Below are positions 12,085 to 23,744 of a stretch of 64,000 bases of DNA, piece after piece (position 1 is the first letter of the stretch; every line of letters starts with the position of its first letter). The translations under genes were made by a program, and so were the position numbers. A model generated the notes under the pieces. That model searched no databases and was not told the DNA's origin. It saw nothing but the letters and a program-made list of their open reading frames with translations. This DNA comes from Mytilus trossulus (lineage: Eukaryota; Mollusca; Bivalvia; Mytilida; Mytilidae): the NCBI RefSeq assembly GCF_036588685.1, contig NC_086376.1:61155166-61219165 (forward strand). The letters run 5' to 3'.

Positions 12085-12140
12085 TGGACAAATAAACAAA
12101 ATCGGGGGAAACGCATTAAATATAAGAGGAGAACACTTAT
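12085..12140 (+). repeat. Fragment of the AACGCATTAAATATAAGAGG repeat
   Basis: The segment GGGGAAACGCATTAAATATA plus AGAGGAGA closely matches the middle of the repeat at 44755-45025. A short isolated piece. Confidence 0.55.
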
Positions 12141-12894
12141 AATAGATTATCAAAGCCCTACCATAAATACTTTGTACCTTATCCCTCAACGACAAAACAA
12201 TGAGATGTTAAAAAGGCAAATACTTGCGAGATTAATGACTCGAACGAATAAACATGTGGTCTCGTTTCTTTCTTGGTCAGTTAAAAAAGTAAACAAAAGT
12301 TGTGTTGAAATTGGAAGAACAAAATATTTACAATTGTGATGCCGATATACCAAGTAAAAACATACGCTAAATTTGCAGACCAAAAAGTTATTTGATATAA
12401 TATTCAAGCGGTCGAGTACTTTTATCCAATTGTAATTTTCCTGTTTTATGGGTTCCTTTACTTTTGAGTATCATTCATCAAGCTTTCAAATTATTATTCT
12501 GTAAAACAAGAAAGAAAAGAGACAAGACACAATTCATATGAATAATTTATACAATACGCACGTTTCAGAATTCTGTGTTCAGCTATTAGTTTGTCTAACT
12601 GACTGTTCTTGACATTAAGTAATCAGCTCATACATTCGACTATTGATAAAAAAATAATTTAATACACGTTTAGTAGTGATGTTTCGTCTCTTGAAAAACA
12701 AGATGGGGTTGAGGAAAACACTTTAAAGTTTCGACAGAAGAAGAAAATTGATGATGAACGATAGAAATATTTTCCCAAAAACACATTTAAAACTTCAAGT
12801 TTTTATTGTTGTATTTGCTTTTGTATAGACCAATGAAAGTAGTTTCTTAATGCTAACAGTATTAAGGACTTATTGTTTTTACTTAAATAAGGCC

Positions 12895-13078
12895 GTAAGT
12901 TTTCTCGTTTGAATTGTTTAACATTGTCTTATCGGGGTCTCTTTTAGCTGACTACGCGGTATGAGCTTTGCTTATTGTTGAAGGCCGTAAGATGACCTAT
13001 AGTTCTTTATGTCTGTGTCATTTTGGTCTTTTGTGGATAGTTGTCTCATTGGCAATCATACCACATCTTCTTTTTTAT
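12895..13078 (-). repeat. Short dispersed repeat, TGCCAATGAGAC family (subtype 2)
   Basis: Ends with GTCTCATTGGCAATCATACC, the reverse complement of the family head, and contains TGTTGAAGGCCGTAAGATGA and TTGGTCTTTTGTGGATAG. The same subtype occurs in the other orientation at 16525-16680 (CAATGAGACAACTCTCCACA, ACAATGAGCAAAGCCCATAC). The 25-bp tandem array begins 26 bp after it. Confidence 0.65.
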
Positions 13079-13103
13079 TATGATCACCGTGATAGGTCAC
13101 TAG

Positions 13104-13278
13104 TATAATGACTTCATGTTATATATAGTCTAATTACCTCATGTTATATATAGTCTAATTACCTCATGTTATATATAGTCTAATAACCTCATGTTATATA
13201 TAGTCTAATTACCTCATGTTATATATAGTCTAATAACCTCATGTTATATATAGTCTAATTGCCTCATGTTATATTTAG
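13104..13278. repeat. 25-bp tandem repeat, seven copies
   Basis: Seven consecutive 25-bp units, each of the form TCTAATTACCTCATGTTATA followed by TATAG. Units differ at a few positions (TAATT or TAATA, one TTGCC, a final TATTTAG). There are no unique spacers, so this is a minisatellite and not a CRISPR array. Confidence 0.95.
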
Positions 13279-14129
13279 TCGGTTAGTTAAATAAGTTCGT
13301 TACATAATGTGCTACAGGCCTAATGTGATTTCAAATTCATATTCGATCTCACCTGATACAGAATTTACTGAACCAAATATATATCGTGTTATGTCAGTAG
13401 CACACTATTCAATGATATAACAAAGGACGGCCTTTTGTACGAGACCTGATTATATGACATCATCTTTTTCCTTTATATATTGAACTAATATTATCTAAAA
13501 TGCTTGAAGACTTTGACGATATTGATATATTTTCAGGAAGGCAGATAATGACCCTTAATGTACGGACACTTCCTACTTTTTACTAAAGTAATTACTTGCT
13601 GTATTTTTCATAAGACAAACTTGAAATGTAACATGGTTCTAGTTGTGTCTATATAAATTCAAAAGTATTCCATATAAAGTTTATGTATAAGCGTTGCTTA
13701 CAAAATAAACTGTCTATGTCATGATGATCGTCTCGATCTAAAATTAGGATTTCATTTTGAGAAGAATATTATCGGTCTGCAAATGTAATAGCTACATTAA
13801 TTCTGTGCATTATGGCAGTTTATTAGCCTTCTGTTACGAGCAATTCGATTATCATTTTAGCAATCAATAGAAAATAATATACTGTAAATCTGCATTACAC
13901 AAAGGTGATATAGAAATAAGAAATGATCTTATATCCAATGAGACAACAATCCATCTGAGATTAAGGGATGGTGATGTAAGGAACTATTCGTAAATAGAGG
14001 GTATTTCCCAATGAACAATACCACCTAGGTTATAACCATACAGTGCGCTATGATAAGCAATTGCTTCGAGTTCAGTTATACTTTAAAATCGATAAATCTG
14101 CGGTTATATAAAATTCAATACGATAAACC

Positions 14130-14310
14130 TGAAGTACGAGGAAAATTCAAAACAGAAAGTCCCAAATCAAATGGCAAAAATAATTAGCTCGAACACATCA
14201 AATGAATGGATAACAACTGACATTTTCCAGACTTCATACAGACATTTTTTTATGTAGAAAATTGGTGGATTATACCTGGTTTTTCTAATGTGGCCATAAG
14301 AGGTTTGGTT
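14130..14310 (-). repeat. Dispersed repeat, TTCGTTTGATGTGTTT family
   Basis: Reverse-complement copy: AACAGAAAGTCCCAAATCAA, ATGGCAAA, then AACACATCAAATGAATGG, CAGACTTCATACAGACATTT and GTAGAAAATTGGTGGATTAT. These match in reverse the blocks at 43876-44045. Confidence 0.6.
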
Positions 14311-14319
14311 AGCAATTAA

Positions 14320-16520
14320 ACCAGATCAACCCAACATTAGTTTCTTCTTAAAATATCCTGTATTAAGTCAGGCATATGGCAGGTGTTATTAAATAGTTCG
14401 TTTCTATTTGTGTTGGCGTTTGTATTTGTGGCCGTATTTGTTTGTGTTGTTTCTTTTTTTTCCTCTTAAAGTTGGAGTGTTTCCCTTGGGTTATATAATT
14501 AAGTTTGTAACCCTGCGTTTGTTTCTCTTAATCGATATTAGATATCAGAGGCATAAAATAAATGAAAAAATAAATCTCGCAAAAAGTAAAAATTGCGACT
14601 TTCATACAAAACTGATCATTCAATTAGTCCCAACTAGCGGAGATGTTTGTTATCCTTTGTTTTTTATTTACATAAAATAGTGAGAAGTGGTATGATTGAC
14701 AATGAATCAACTATTTAACAGAGTCAAAATTAAGTTGAGTCAGCTTTTTGCAAAATCAATAAGAGGTATGGCTCACAACAGCCAATGACAACAACTGAAT
14801 AAACTTCAGACTTTGTCCAGATACATAGATAAAGAAGTTGCGAGGTTTAAGACGTCAGTGGGAGATACCCCCTCTCCTAAACTTGAACATTATAGACTTG
14901 CTTAACGTTGCTGTACAAGAAATATATTTTTTTTCCGATTGTACGAATAAAATAGGGTTTGCAACAAAATAATCTCGGTTTGTATAAATATCCATTCTGT
15001 ACGCATCAATTTTGAATAATGACAAAAAAAGGCGTACATTTTACTTTTTCAGTAAATTTTAGATGCCTATTTGATAGTTCTTATCGACATCGTGAAATTC
15101 GTTTAGTACAGATAAATACGCAGTCAGGAGAAATAGGTACTATATACGGGCTGCTTAATGAAATAATTTGCAACCAAATCATGGTACGTCACATCCGGCT
15201 GTATACGAAAATAGGTCGAAAAATATTCCCTTGAATTTGACAGTTGTAGATGATTAATCCTCCATTAAAATGAAGTAAAACATGCCTGTTTCAGAAACAT
15301 ATGTCATTAGTATTTCAAAGTACCATTTTTTTATTTGGGATTTCTATTGAATATTTTGTACTCTTGAGGTTATATGGTGACTAAACCTTGTACACAGATA
15401 AAATCAGGGGGGGTAATTTGATTGGTTAACTTCAAGTGATGGTTATTATTTTTTATATGCAATGACATGTTATGTGCTTTTTTTTCTCGATAGTACTGGA
15501 CATGATAATACTTTACTCATGCCAATTATTTCATTATTTGAAACAAAGACAAACTCTGCTCTTTTTTTTAAAGTGCAAATTTAACAAAGACTTATAGGGA
15601 AAAATCAATGGTGGTATTATACCTCACATATTTCAACGTCCGACCCGATTATTCTAATGAGAATAACAAAAGATGTAACGGAACAACCTTAATTCTACAG
15701 GATTCATAGTGGTTATATGGACAGGATCGTTGCTACAATGATTGAAATATATACTTAATTGTCTGGTACATAATATATCCCATGGCTGTTACCCCAATTA
15801 GTCATCCGTTAAAATTTTCGACGGAACGACTTTATATCTACCAAGAATAAGTTTCTTTAACCAAAAACCCGCTATCAAGCAAATATTTCTATCAATATCA
15901 AATTCTGCAAAATCAAGAAAGACTGACCAAAGATACAAGACTTTTAATTCACACGCGCGTCTACACATGACTAATACAGTTATACAATTATTCCTAACGA
16001 TATAGCAATTTGTGTCCACAACCGGAAGATGTGTACTTCACATGCGAACGTTACAGAACTGTCACTAGAAACGGAAAGTTGACAAAAGGAAAGCTTATAC
16101 CATCCAACTTTACGTTCAATTGATACTCACTGTCATCATCTATATTTTAGTCATTATCGAAGGCAGTTTTCATTGTTTCTGTGCTACCTTTAATTTCACC
16201 TTTTATATATTAATTATATAGATTTTAAATGAAACTAATTTATGGTTGTTGGTAAGACTAGAAATCTTTACTCGAAAACTCTAAATTTACTATAAATTTG
16301 AAGTTCTCCTTGATAATTCCAGCAGTACGTATATCAAACCTTTGAAACTAGATGAAGTAACGTATGCTTTCATTGTCCGTTGTGAATATACAAGGAGCGA
16401 AACAGATCAAGAAATAAACTGACAAAATGACTACGATCTCGTAGAAAATACATTAACCAAAACAATATTGTTGTTTACCTCAATCCTGACTAGCGTATAT
16501 TTCTCGGTATTTCATGTTCA
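14320..16520. other. Unassigned stretch with short frames only
   Basis: Frames at 14408-14680, 15019-15234 and 15798-16019 (minus) show no recognisable motif, no repeat support and no splice context I would trust. I see no structured repeat here. Confidence 0.4.
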
Positions 16521-16524
16521 TACA

Positions 16525-16680
16525 CATATATAAAAAAGAAGATTGTGTATGATTGCCAATGAGACAACTCTCCACAAGAGACCAAATGACACAGAAATTA
16601 ACAAGCATAGGTCACAGATTGGTCCTCAACAATGAGCAAAGCCCATACCGTATATTCAGGTTTAAAAGACCCCAAAGTAG
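16525..16680 (+). repeat. Short dispersed repeat, TGCCAATGAGAC family (subtype 2)
   Basis: Begins AAAAAGAAGATTGTGTATGA and continues TTGCCAATGAGACAACTCTC, GACCAAATGACACAGAAATT, ACAATGAGCAAAGCCCATAC, ending near AAAAGACCCC. It is the opposite-strand counterpart of 12895-13078. Confidence 0.7.
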
Positions 16681-16864
16681 TTCAAACATATATGCTGGTT
16701 TTTTTTAAAATTGAATGAATTTGAGAATATCCTGCTGTCCCTGCTAGACAACACAGAAAGCTAGATGCATTTTTTTTGCAATTCACAATAAGAATGCATG
16801 TATTGTGTTTGTTTATGCACCCGCGTTTATTTGTGTGAATATCAGGAGTTGTGGGTAACCTGTT

Positions 16865-17180
16865 TTTCGAGATAGATACCAAATACCGAATTGACTATTA
16901 CAGGATTTGTTATCACTTCAGCAACACTACGGGTGTTACATGTTATAAGATGAGCAACACAACAAGTGCCACATGTGGAGCAGGATCTGCTTACCCTCCG
17001 GAGCACCTGAGATCACCTCAAGTTTTTGGTGGGATTCGTGTTGCTTATTCTTTAGTTTCTATGTTGTGTCGTGTGTACTTTTGTTTATCTGTTAGTCTTT
17101 TTTTATTTTTAACCATGGTTATATCAGTTTATTTTCGATTTATGAGTTTGACTGTCCCTCTGGTATCTTTCATCCCTCTT
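16865..17180 (+). repeat. PLE-A 3' tail, solo copy
   Basis: Contains the last codons of the PLE-A frame (about 16870-16920), then GTGCCACATGTGGAGCAGGA, a GCTTACCCTCCGGAGCACCT block, TTTTTGGTGGGATTCGTGTT, ATGTTGTGTCGTGTGTACTT and finally GACTGTCCCTCTGGTATCTT. The local 157-codon frame is just read-through of this tail. No reverse transcriptase body precedes it, so this is a strongly 5'-truncated or tail-only copy. Confidence 0.75.
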
Positions 17181-17529
17181 TTAAGCTTGTACACTCAACG
17201 TAAATTAATCCTTTGTACTCTCAATGAACTCCTGCACTGCTGTCGTTTTGTCATTGAGATTAAAAGAAAGATATGCGTGACATATAAATACATTGGTTTT
17301 TCTGCTAGTTTCGTATTAAGGTAAACTTAAGGTTATTTGTCTGAGGAAAAGAACTACAGACATAACTTATTGAAACGAAGTCTTTTTAAAATGACATCAA
17401 ACGCATATGAAACAAAACATTTATTAGTGATTATAATCAAAGAGCAACAATATACAACACAAACTTGGAATATTAAAGTGACAAAAAATCTTCATTCAAA
17501 GCGATTTATTTATATCAATTTCTAATTTT

Positions 17530-18370
17530 CATAATCTGGAGAAAAGACATGAGATTTTGAAGTAATACGACTAAGTATACATTAATATATTGATGTAATC
17601 TGCCTATTTTTAGACGTTGTTATCGGTTTTCGTTTGGCTAATAAAACGGCTGATATGATATCAGAAAATTTCTATGTTAATTTATACATAAGACAATGAG
17701 GTATGGTTGAATTTTAAACAACTATCTACAAATATCTAGTGTAACTACAACTTAAGCGGTTTAATGAATTTATATTCATCAGCAATGCAGTACTCTATTA
17801 TTCAACACTCAAGACCAAGAATGTTTAAGTAATGAATTCAAGAAGAGCTGTATGACAATACTTTATTGAAATAAAAAAGTAATCTCTCAAACCGGTTACA
17901 TATAAACATTGGTTAGGGGAGTTCGATCCTTAGTTCCTTAACATTTTATAAATTTGTCAACGAAGAATTTAAGAAGGTAATGTTTAAAATCCTGTCACCA
18001 CTAATTCAAGACCCACTACTGATCTTATAATAAGATACACTTTTTGTAATAACATTGAGAAATTTTATTAAAACTCGGAAGGCACACATTCAGATACTAA
18101 AAAAAGTAACGGTTTGTTCAGTTCATGGTTGTTCTATACCGAATCATAAGGTTAAGAATAAAGATAACGAAATCCGTAGTTGTAGCAACTATCGTTTTTT
18201 ATTTTCAGATTGTTTTTATTAAACATTTGTCTGTGTCAATTATTTCTAAAGATTGACTAGATCAAAACTTTAAAAGTAGACCTAATTTTATCGAATATTT
18301 TAAACTGTAATCCAATATATATATAGCATGCTGCCTCTATCACCACTGGCTATCCATGGACGTTGATATG
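17530..18370. other. Unassigned A+T-rich stretch
   Basis: No recognisable coding, repeat or structural signal. Confidence 0.4.
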
Positions 18371-18379
18371 ACTTTAAAA

Positions 18380-18610
18380 TTGTGTACCGTGGAAAACAAT
18401 CAAATTCCGAAACATTCCTACAGACACAAGTAAAAAGAAAAATGACTAAACATCGAACTCTGAGAAAAAATCAAAACAAAAATTTTCTTATTATATTACA
18501 CCATCAAAAGTTCAAACACAACACACGAAAGGATAAAAAATGTCATTTTCCTGATATGATACAGGCATTTTCTTATGTAGAATAATCCTGGTTTATAGCT
18601 TGCCAAACCT
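18380..18610 (-). repeat. Dispersed repeat, TTCGTTTGATGTGTTT family (diverged)
   Basis: Has TTCAAACACAACACACGAAA, CTGATATGATACAGGCATTT, TCTTATGTAGAATAATCCTG and TTTATAGCTTGCCAAACCTC in the reverse order seen for this family. More diverged than the other copies. Confidence 0.5.
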
Positions 18611-18667
18611 CACTCATGTATATCAGTTGCAAAGAATATAAATATATTGACAACAATTTGTGATTAA

Positions 18668-18715
18668 AACAGACGTTGTCTCATTGGCACTCACACCACA
18701 TCTTCCTATATCTAA
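18668..18715 (-). repeat. Fragment of the TGCCAATGAGAC repeat
   Basis: TTGTCTCATTGGCACTCACA followed by CCACATCTTCCTATAT is the reverse complement of the family head at 82-120. A terminal fragment. Confidence 0.65.
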
Positions 18716-19393
18716 TTATAGATAAAATTACAAAACGAACAGAATAAAGGCTTCAGCAGTCAACAATTAACCAATATATACACAAACAAAGATGTCAACA
18801 ATGAAAAGCAATAAGGCATATTAATGAGGCACACAATCAATCGAAACGTATACCAAGAATATCAAATTCTATGGGCGATTAACTTGATATTGTTTATTTC
18901 TGTCAAAAAGATACAGAGCAAACTTTCAAAACATTCATCAGCAAAATCCGCACGTTTCTCGAGTATGTATATCTCTGAAATTTTCTTTTTAAGAAGTGTT
19001 TTGAAAAATATCCAGAACTAGTGCAGACTTAGTGTAAAGTATTGCTTTTATAACAGACTAATGGGTGCTTTAATCACAACAAGCATCATAAAGAATCTTG
19101 CATTTGTTAAAGGAATGAAGTTCTTATAACAATTGAATTTGCGTTAAACATGATGCGGTAAACCTATTCGTCTGTTTTTTTTATATCTTCTAGACGTTGC
19201 ATCTGAAGGTTTTCCAGTGAATTTTGAATAATAAGAATTCGATGTACTCTTATCCTATTTAGTTTACCAAGAATGTTATTTGGAATAGTAAATCAATTAC
19301 TAATTAAATCCTAGATAAGTTGTTTGTTAACTGGCGTCGAGGAAGGGAGGAGAGATGGGGTGATGATAAAAGGTACCAGGATTATAATTTAGT

Positions 19394-19437
19394 ACGCCAG
19401 ACGCACTTTTCGTCTACAGAAGACTCATCAGTGAAGC
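19394..19437 (-). ncRNA. Hammerhead ribozyme motif, copy B
   Basis: On the minus strand the CTGATGA box (revcomp 19425-19431), GTC/GAC stem II, GAAA box and a GUC cleavage triplet are present. Stem III has an A-G mismatch because of an A where copies E and G have C, and stem I has a U-C mismatch (GCTTCA against TGGCGT). The predicted cleavage point lies between + positions 19399 and 19400. Activity is uncertain. Confidence 0.7.
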
Positions 19438-19639
19438 TCATATCGAAATATTTATAAAGCCAAACAAATACAAAGTTGAAGAGCATTGAGGATCCAAAAT
19501 TCCAAAAAGTTGTGCGAAATGCGTCTACGGTAATCTATGCCTAGAATAAGAAAATCCTTATTTTTTCGAAAATTTCAAAGTTTTGTTAACAGGAAATTGG
19601 CTTAAAAAAATATCAAATGTATCAGGATTATAATTTAGT

Positions 19640-19683
19640 ACGCCAGACGCGCGTTTCGTCTACATAAGACCCATCAGTAACGC
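19640..19683 (-). ncRNA. Hammerhead ribozyme motif, copy C (core mutated)
   Basis: The same layout as copy B, with an intact CGCGCG stem III and GUC triplet, but the catalytic box reads CTGATGG instead of CTGATGA (revcomp 19671-19677). Loss of this core adenosine is expected to disable cleavage. Stem I is GCGTTA with TGGCGT, slightly altered. Confidence 0.7.
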
Positions 19684-19839
19684 TCATATCGAAATCTTTA
19701 TAAGGCAAACAATTACAAAGTTGAAAAGCATTGAGGATCAAAATTCCAAAAAGTTATGCCAAATACGTCTACGGTAATCTATGCCTGGAATAAGAAAATC
19801 CTTAGTTTTTCGAAAAAGAGGTTTTGAACTTTTATCGGT

Positions 19840-22440
19840 AAGAATAAGGAATACGATACAATCTAATTAAACCAGAAACTCGAGAAATGAACAATTTGGT
19901 TGTCAACAAAAATCGGGAAATATTTTACCGTTTGTTAAGCAAATAACAAGATTGCAAGAAGTAGGTCTAAATAATGTTTCAGGTTAATTTTGATCAAAAT
20001 GACTGATTAACAAGTAAACCTGTTTATCTTATTATTGTGATGCCTTCGTGTTGCGCACTACCTTTTCTAAAAAAAAAAACTCTGCTGAAATCCAAATTTT
20101 CTGACAGACAAATTAGTTCTGTTATTTCGTTAAAATTCCTTTAGGGAAACTCATTTTGCTATACATATATATATAAATCAGGTTTTCTTTCAGGAAAATA
20201 GAAAATTGAGATATCAAATTTCGCTTTCAGGATGAAAATTTGCCTGCAGAAAATCTTGATAACCATGATAACCTAGTTTTCATCTAAAGAAAATGTGAAG
20301 GAATCTCGAGAAAAAATAGTTTTTGATTATTGATTACAGCACTACGTCAGTACCGCTGCTGGTAGAGTATCCATTTTCAAGGGTATCATTTGCTCAGTTT
20401 TAGTACTTCTGTCCTTACATGATGTTTAATCGTTCTCAAATTAATTAGGAATAAAATATAAACTAGTTATCACTCTATCACTTGGTCTGTTGTTCTCTTC
20501 TAAAACAAACACATTGTAACGATGATAATGATTGTAGACGTATACTCTCCTTTAAGAATATGGGGTACAGATTAAGACTATGATGACTGTATTACAGGAA
20601 TGACCTGTTGCATCAATCAAGTAATCATTTAATACAGTTGAAGGTAAAAAAAAGAAATTTTAGAATGAAAAACTTTTTTTCCTGAGGGAGGATTTGCCAG
20701 ATGTTTCACATGATTAAGAAAATTAAGAATCTACGTTATTAACGGTAAATGGCATTGGTTAATTCATACGTCCGTGTTAATTTCAAAATCAGCACTACAC
20801 AAATTTGTTCCATTAAGAAAAAAATTAGATATTTCAGTATAAGACATGAATAGGACGAAAGAGGTATTTGAATATATATCTAGTCGGCAAACATGTCATG
20901 GGTAATACAGTAACAATTACAAGTAAATGTGTGATGTCGGATTAAAATTAAAATTAAATTGAGCTAACCCACAGCCTGTGATGCAAATATACCTGTCTTA
21001 TGAATACAGTTAAACGTAAGTTTTCTGTTATAGAAGTAAAGACAAGAAAGCTGTTTTGATTGAAGATGTTTAACACGGCATAAAACACCATCAACACGTA
21101 GTATCAAAAATAGATAAATAGGGGGGATTCCACGAAACGGTTCATCTTCAATTTTCAATCAGTGTTATCACATACGAAATCGAAGGATATTCTGTAGTAG
21201 TCATAGACAAAAACAAGTGAATATGAAATGTGCCAGAGGTTACGATAAATGGAATACATTTGTGATAACAACCTATAATCAATCGGATGATAATAATTAA
21301 CTGTAATTGCCCAGTGTGTAACTCATCAGTAACACAAAAAAAGTTTATTCATTTTTAAAGTCACAAAGAGGTTAACAGGAAGCCTTGTTGTAAGTTAAGT
21401 TACAGGTCTAGACGGCCCATAACTATTTGCGTTTTGGAACACTTTTAAAATTGAGTAGGAATTATACCAATCGATTATATAAAAACAAAACAAAACTCGA
21501 ATTTTTAGCTGTATAACATACTTATGTAATATGCATAGTTGAAATTGGAATTTGACTCATAATAAAACTCCAATTTAGATTCAGTTGGAATGAGTGTAGT
21601 GTAACAAGTGTCAAAGGGGGAGCAGCTTGATACTTTTTTTCATTCCGTGTACGCGTTGATTGTTTTTTCTTTTCATATTCCTTTTTATGTTATGTACCTC
21701 CATTGATTGAAATAGTTTGTTTTTGTCTGTTTCATTAATCGCTTATTTTGTCTGTGCACTAGTAACGTGTGAGCATTTTGGGTTTTTTTTTCATTAAAGT
21801 ACATCACATAAAAGTCGTTTGAGGTTATATACTAGTATAAAAACAAAACTTTGTTAGCGATCTTAAATGTTAATTTTCTTCATACTGAAGTGGGAATTCA
21901 TTTTCGTCATATAAACGGAACGTACAAACTGTATGAGATTGGATACATACATTTACAGTTTCATTTGCAATATGGATGCTTGAATTTGAACGTTAATGCA
22001 TGTTAACGAAAGCAAATTTCCAACTGACTGCTATATTTGTCAAAACAAAAATAAAAGCAATCATCATTTTAAAGTTACACGAAAGGGTTGAGAACCATGA
22101 ACAGTATGTCGTGAACGCATTCCCGTGTTAAAAACTCTGTTTAAATAATTTGTTTTAATTTTCAATCAAAATTGTTTTCTTTCTTAGTTATTTTGGTAAT
22201 GTTTATGTCTGGCTGATGTTGAATATATACATAATAAATACAATCATCTTTTTATTGCCGGAAATGTTTTCCGAGTGAAGTGTTCAAAACAGACAAATAT
22301 TTTACCTACTTCCTGGTTATTCTACGATAAAGAACGTTAACTACATATTACAAAGTATAATGCATTCATAGACTTTAGAATAAAATATTGTCTTTTATAT
22401 CAGTACTTAAAGGGCAAAAGCTACACTAAATTAGACATAA
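19840..22440. other. Unassigned A+T-rich stretch
   Basis: Short microsatellite-like TA runs (for example near 20163) and composition-driven short frames only. No element boundaries recognised. Confidence 0.4.
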
Positions 22441-22444
22441 AGTT

Positions 22445-22570
22445 TTGTATGTTGTGTCATGTGTACTATTATATGTCTGTTTATCTTTTTCATTTTAAGC
22501 AATTGCGTTGTCGGACTGTTTTCGATCTATGAGTTTGACTGTCCTTTTGATATCATTCCCCCTCTTTCAT
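22445..22570 (+). repeat. PLE-A 3' tail, short solo copy
   Basis: Contains TATGTTGTGTCATGTGTACT, CATTTTAAGCAATTGCGTTG and TTTCGATCTATGAGTTTGAC, then CTGTCCTTTTGATATCAT and CCCTCTTTC. Only the last ~125 bp of the tail are present. Confidence 0.7.
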
Positions 22571-23324
22571 ATACATTCATGTGTCGAAACAATTGAAAAC
22601 AGGTCACTATTATACATGAGGTCTATTGGTAACAATAGAATAACGTGACAGCCAATATTCTGTAGAACTCCGGATGAGAAAAATACATATAGCGTCCTTA
22701 AAGAAACTTTCTAATGGAATATCTAGCATTTAAACAAACCATGTTTATATTTAAAGCAATAAAATTAGTGACTATATACTTCCTTCTTTATGTTATATCG
22801 AAATTATAAAAAAAACAGTATATTCAAGAAAATTATGTACGACTTTACTACTAATAACAGTAAAAATTTCATCGCAGTCAGACTCCATATTAGAGTCTTA
22901 ATTGACTGTTTATAAAAAATGATAAGTGTAGGAAAAGTTTCTATTTTCGATTTGAGATCAAACATGTAAATTTCAAACCGAAATATCTCGAAAAGTAAAT
23001 CAAAAATGTATATTTTTCATGTATATTTCGGAAGTCATATGTTATTGTCTGAATATTAGGTTGTATAAATTTATAAGAACATCAATAACAGATTATTATT
23101 TTTATTTGCATCGTACAACAATAATGTATTCTAAAAAAAAAGATGAAAAAGACGTATCAAAGATTAAGAAGCACGCATTGTTATTGCTTATCTTTTATAT
23201 TTGATTATAGATTACAGTTTTGGAAATGTTCTGTAGTAATCAATTAAACACATCAACTACAGAACTTAACATCAAATAATGTAATAAGTTGTGAATAATT
23301 TGATTATCTCCATTTGAATAGATG

Positions 23325-23465
23325 TAGGAAGATGAAATAACAATTTTCAAAAAAAGTAAAACCATCAATGTACGCACTTGAACACGGAGCCTTGGCTCAC
23401 ACCGAACAACAAGCTATAAAGGGCCCCATAATTACTAGTGTAAAACCATTCAAACGTGAAAATGT
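23325..23465 (+). repeat. Short dispersed repeat, TGCCAATGAGAC family (3' half)
   Basis: AACACGGAGCCTTGGCTCAC, CGAACAACAAGCTATAAAGG and TTACTAGTGTAAAACCATTC closely match 187-260. The head with TGCCAATGAG is largely lost. Confidence 0.7.
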
Positions 23466-23744
23466 TTGATTACTATAATATGATACTCTTCGCCATCAAT
23501 GATATCGTATAAATAGCAGCAAATCAGAATAAATCGTCCTGTTATAATATCTTTATTTCTTGATTCTCAAATTAACCTTATCCAAAACATAGACTCAGTA
23601 ACCATTTGCAGGAACAAATAGTTTTCCTCTTTATTAACCGTGTAATGTTTTTTTCTGACCTGCTTTAATGCATATATCAAGAGCCATTCTTTAACAGACA
23701 AACGACGGTATATTGGCTATTGGTAATATCCATATGCAGTCTTC

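Larger units (their letters stand above)
19371..19835 (-). repeat. Tandem pair of hammerhead-bearing repeat units
   Basis: Two head-to-tail units share the order CAGGATTATAATTTAGTACG, hammerhead region, AAGCATTGAGGAT (or GAGCATTGAGGAT), CAAAATTCCAAAAAGTT, TACGGTAATCTATGCCT and AAGAAAATCCTTA. Equivalent points lie 246 bp apart (19394 and 19640). A tandem arrangement with one ribozyme per unit is the organisation reported for retrozymes and for the repeats of Penelope-like elements. I see no protein coding in the units. Confidence 0.8.

Noticed and set aside
13104-13278. Regular repeats suggestive of a CRISPR array
   Set aside because: Units are contiguous with no unique spacers and the DNA is eukaryotic; it is a minisatellite.
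15798-16019. 73-codon minus-strand frame as a possible exon
   Set aside because: No recognisable motif, no repeat support and no convincing splice sites; expected by chance in 64 kb.
16851-17324. 157-codon frame as a novel membrane protein
   Set aside because: It is read-through of the non-coding PLE-A tail; the same sequence recurs without an open frame elsewhere.
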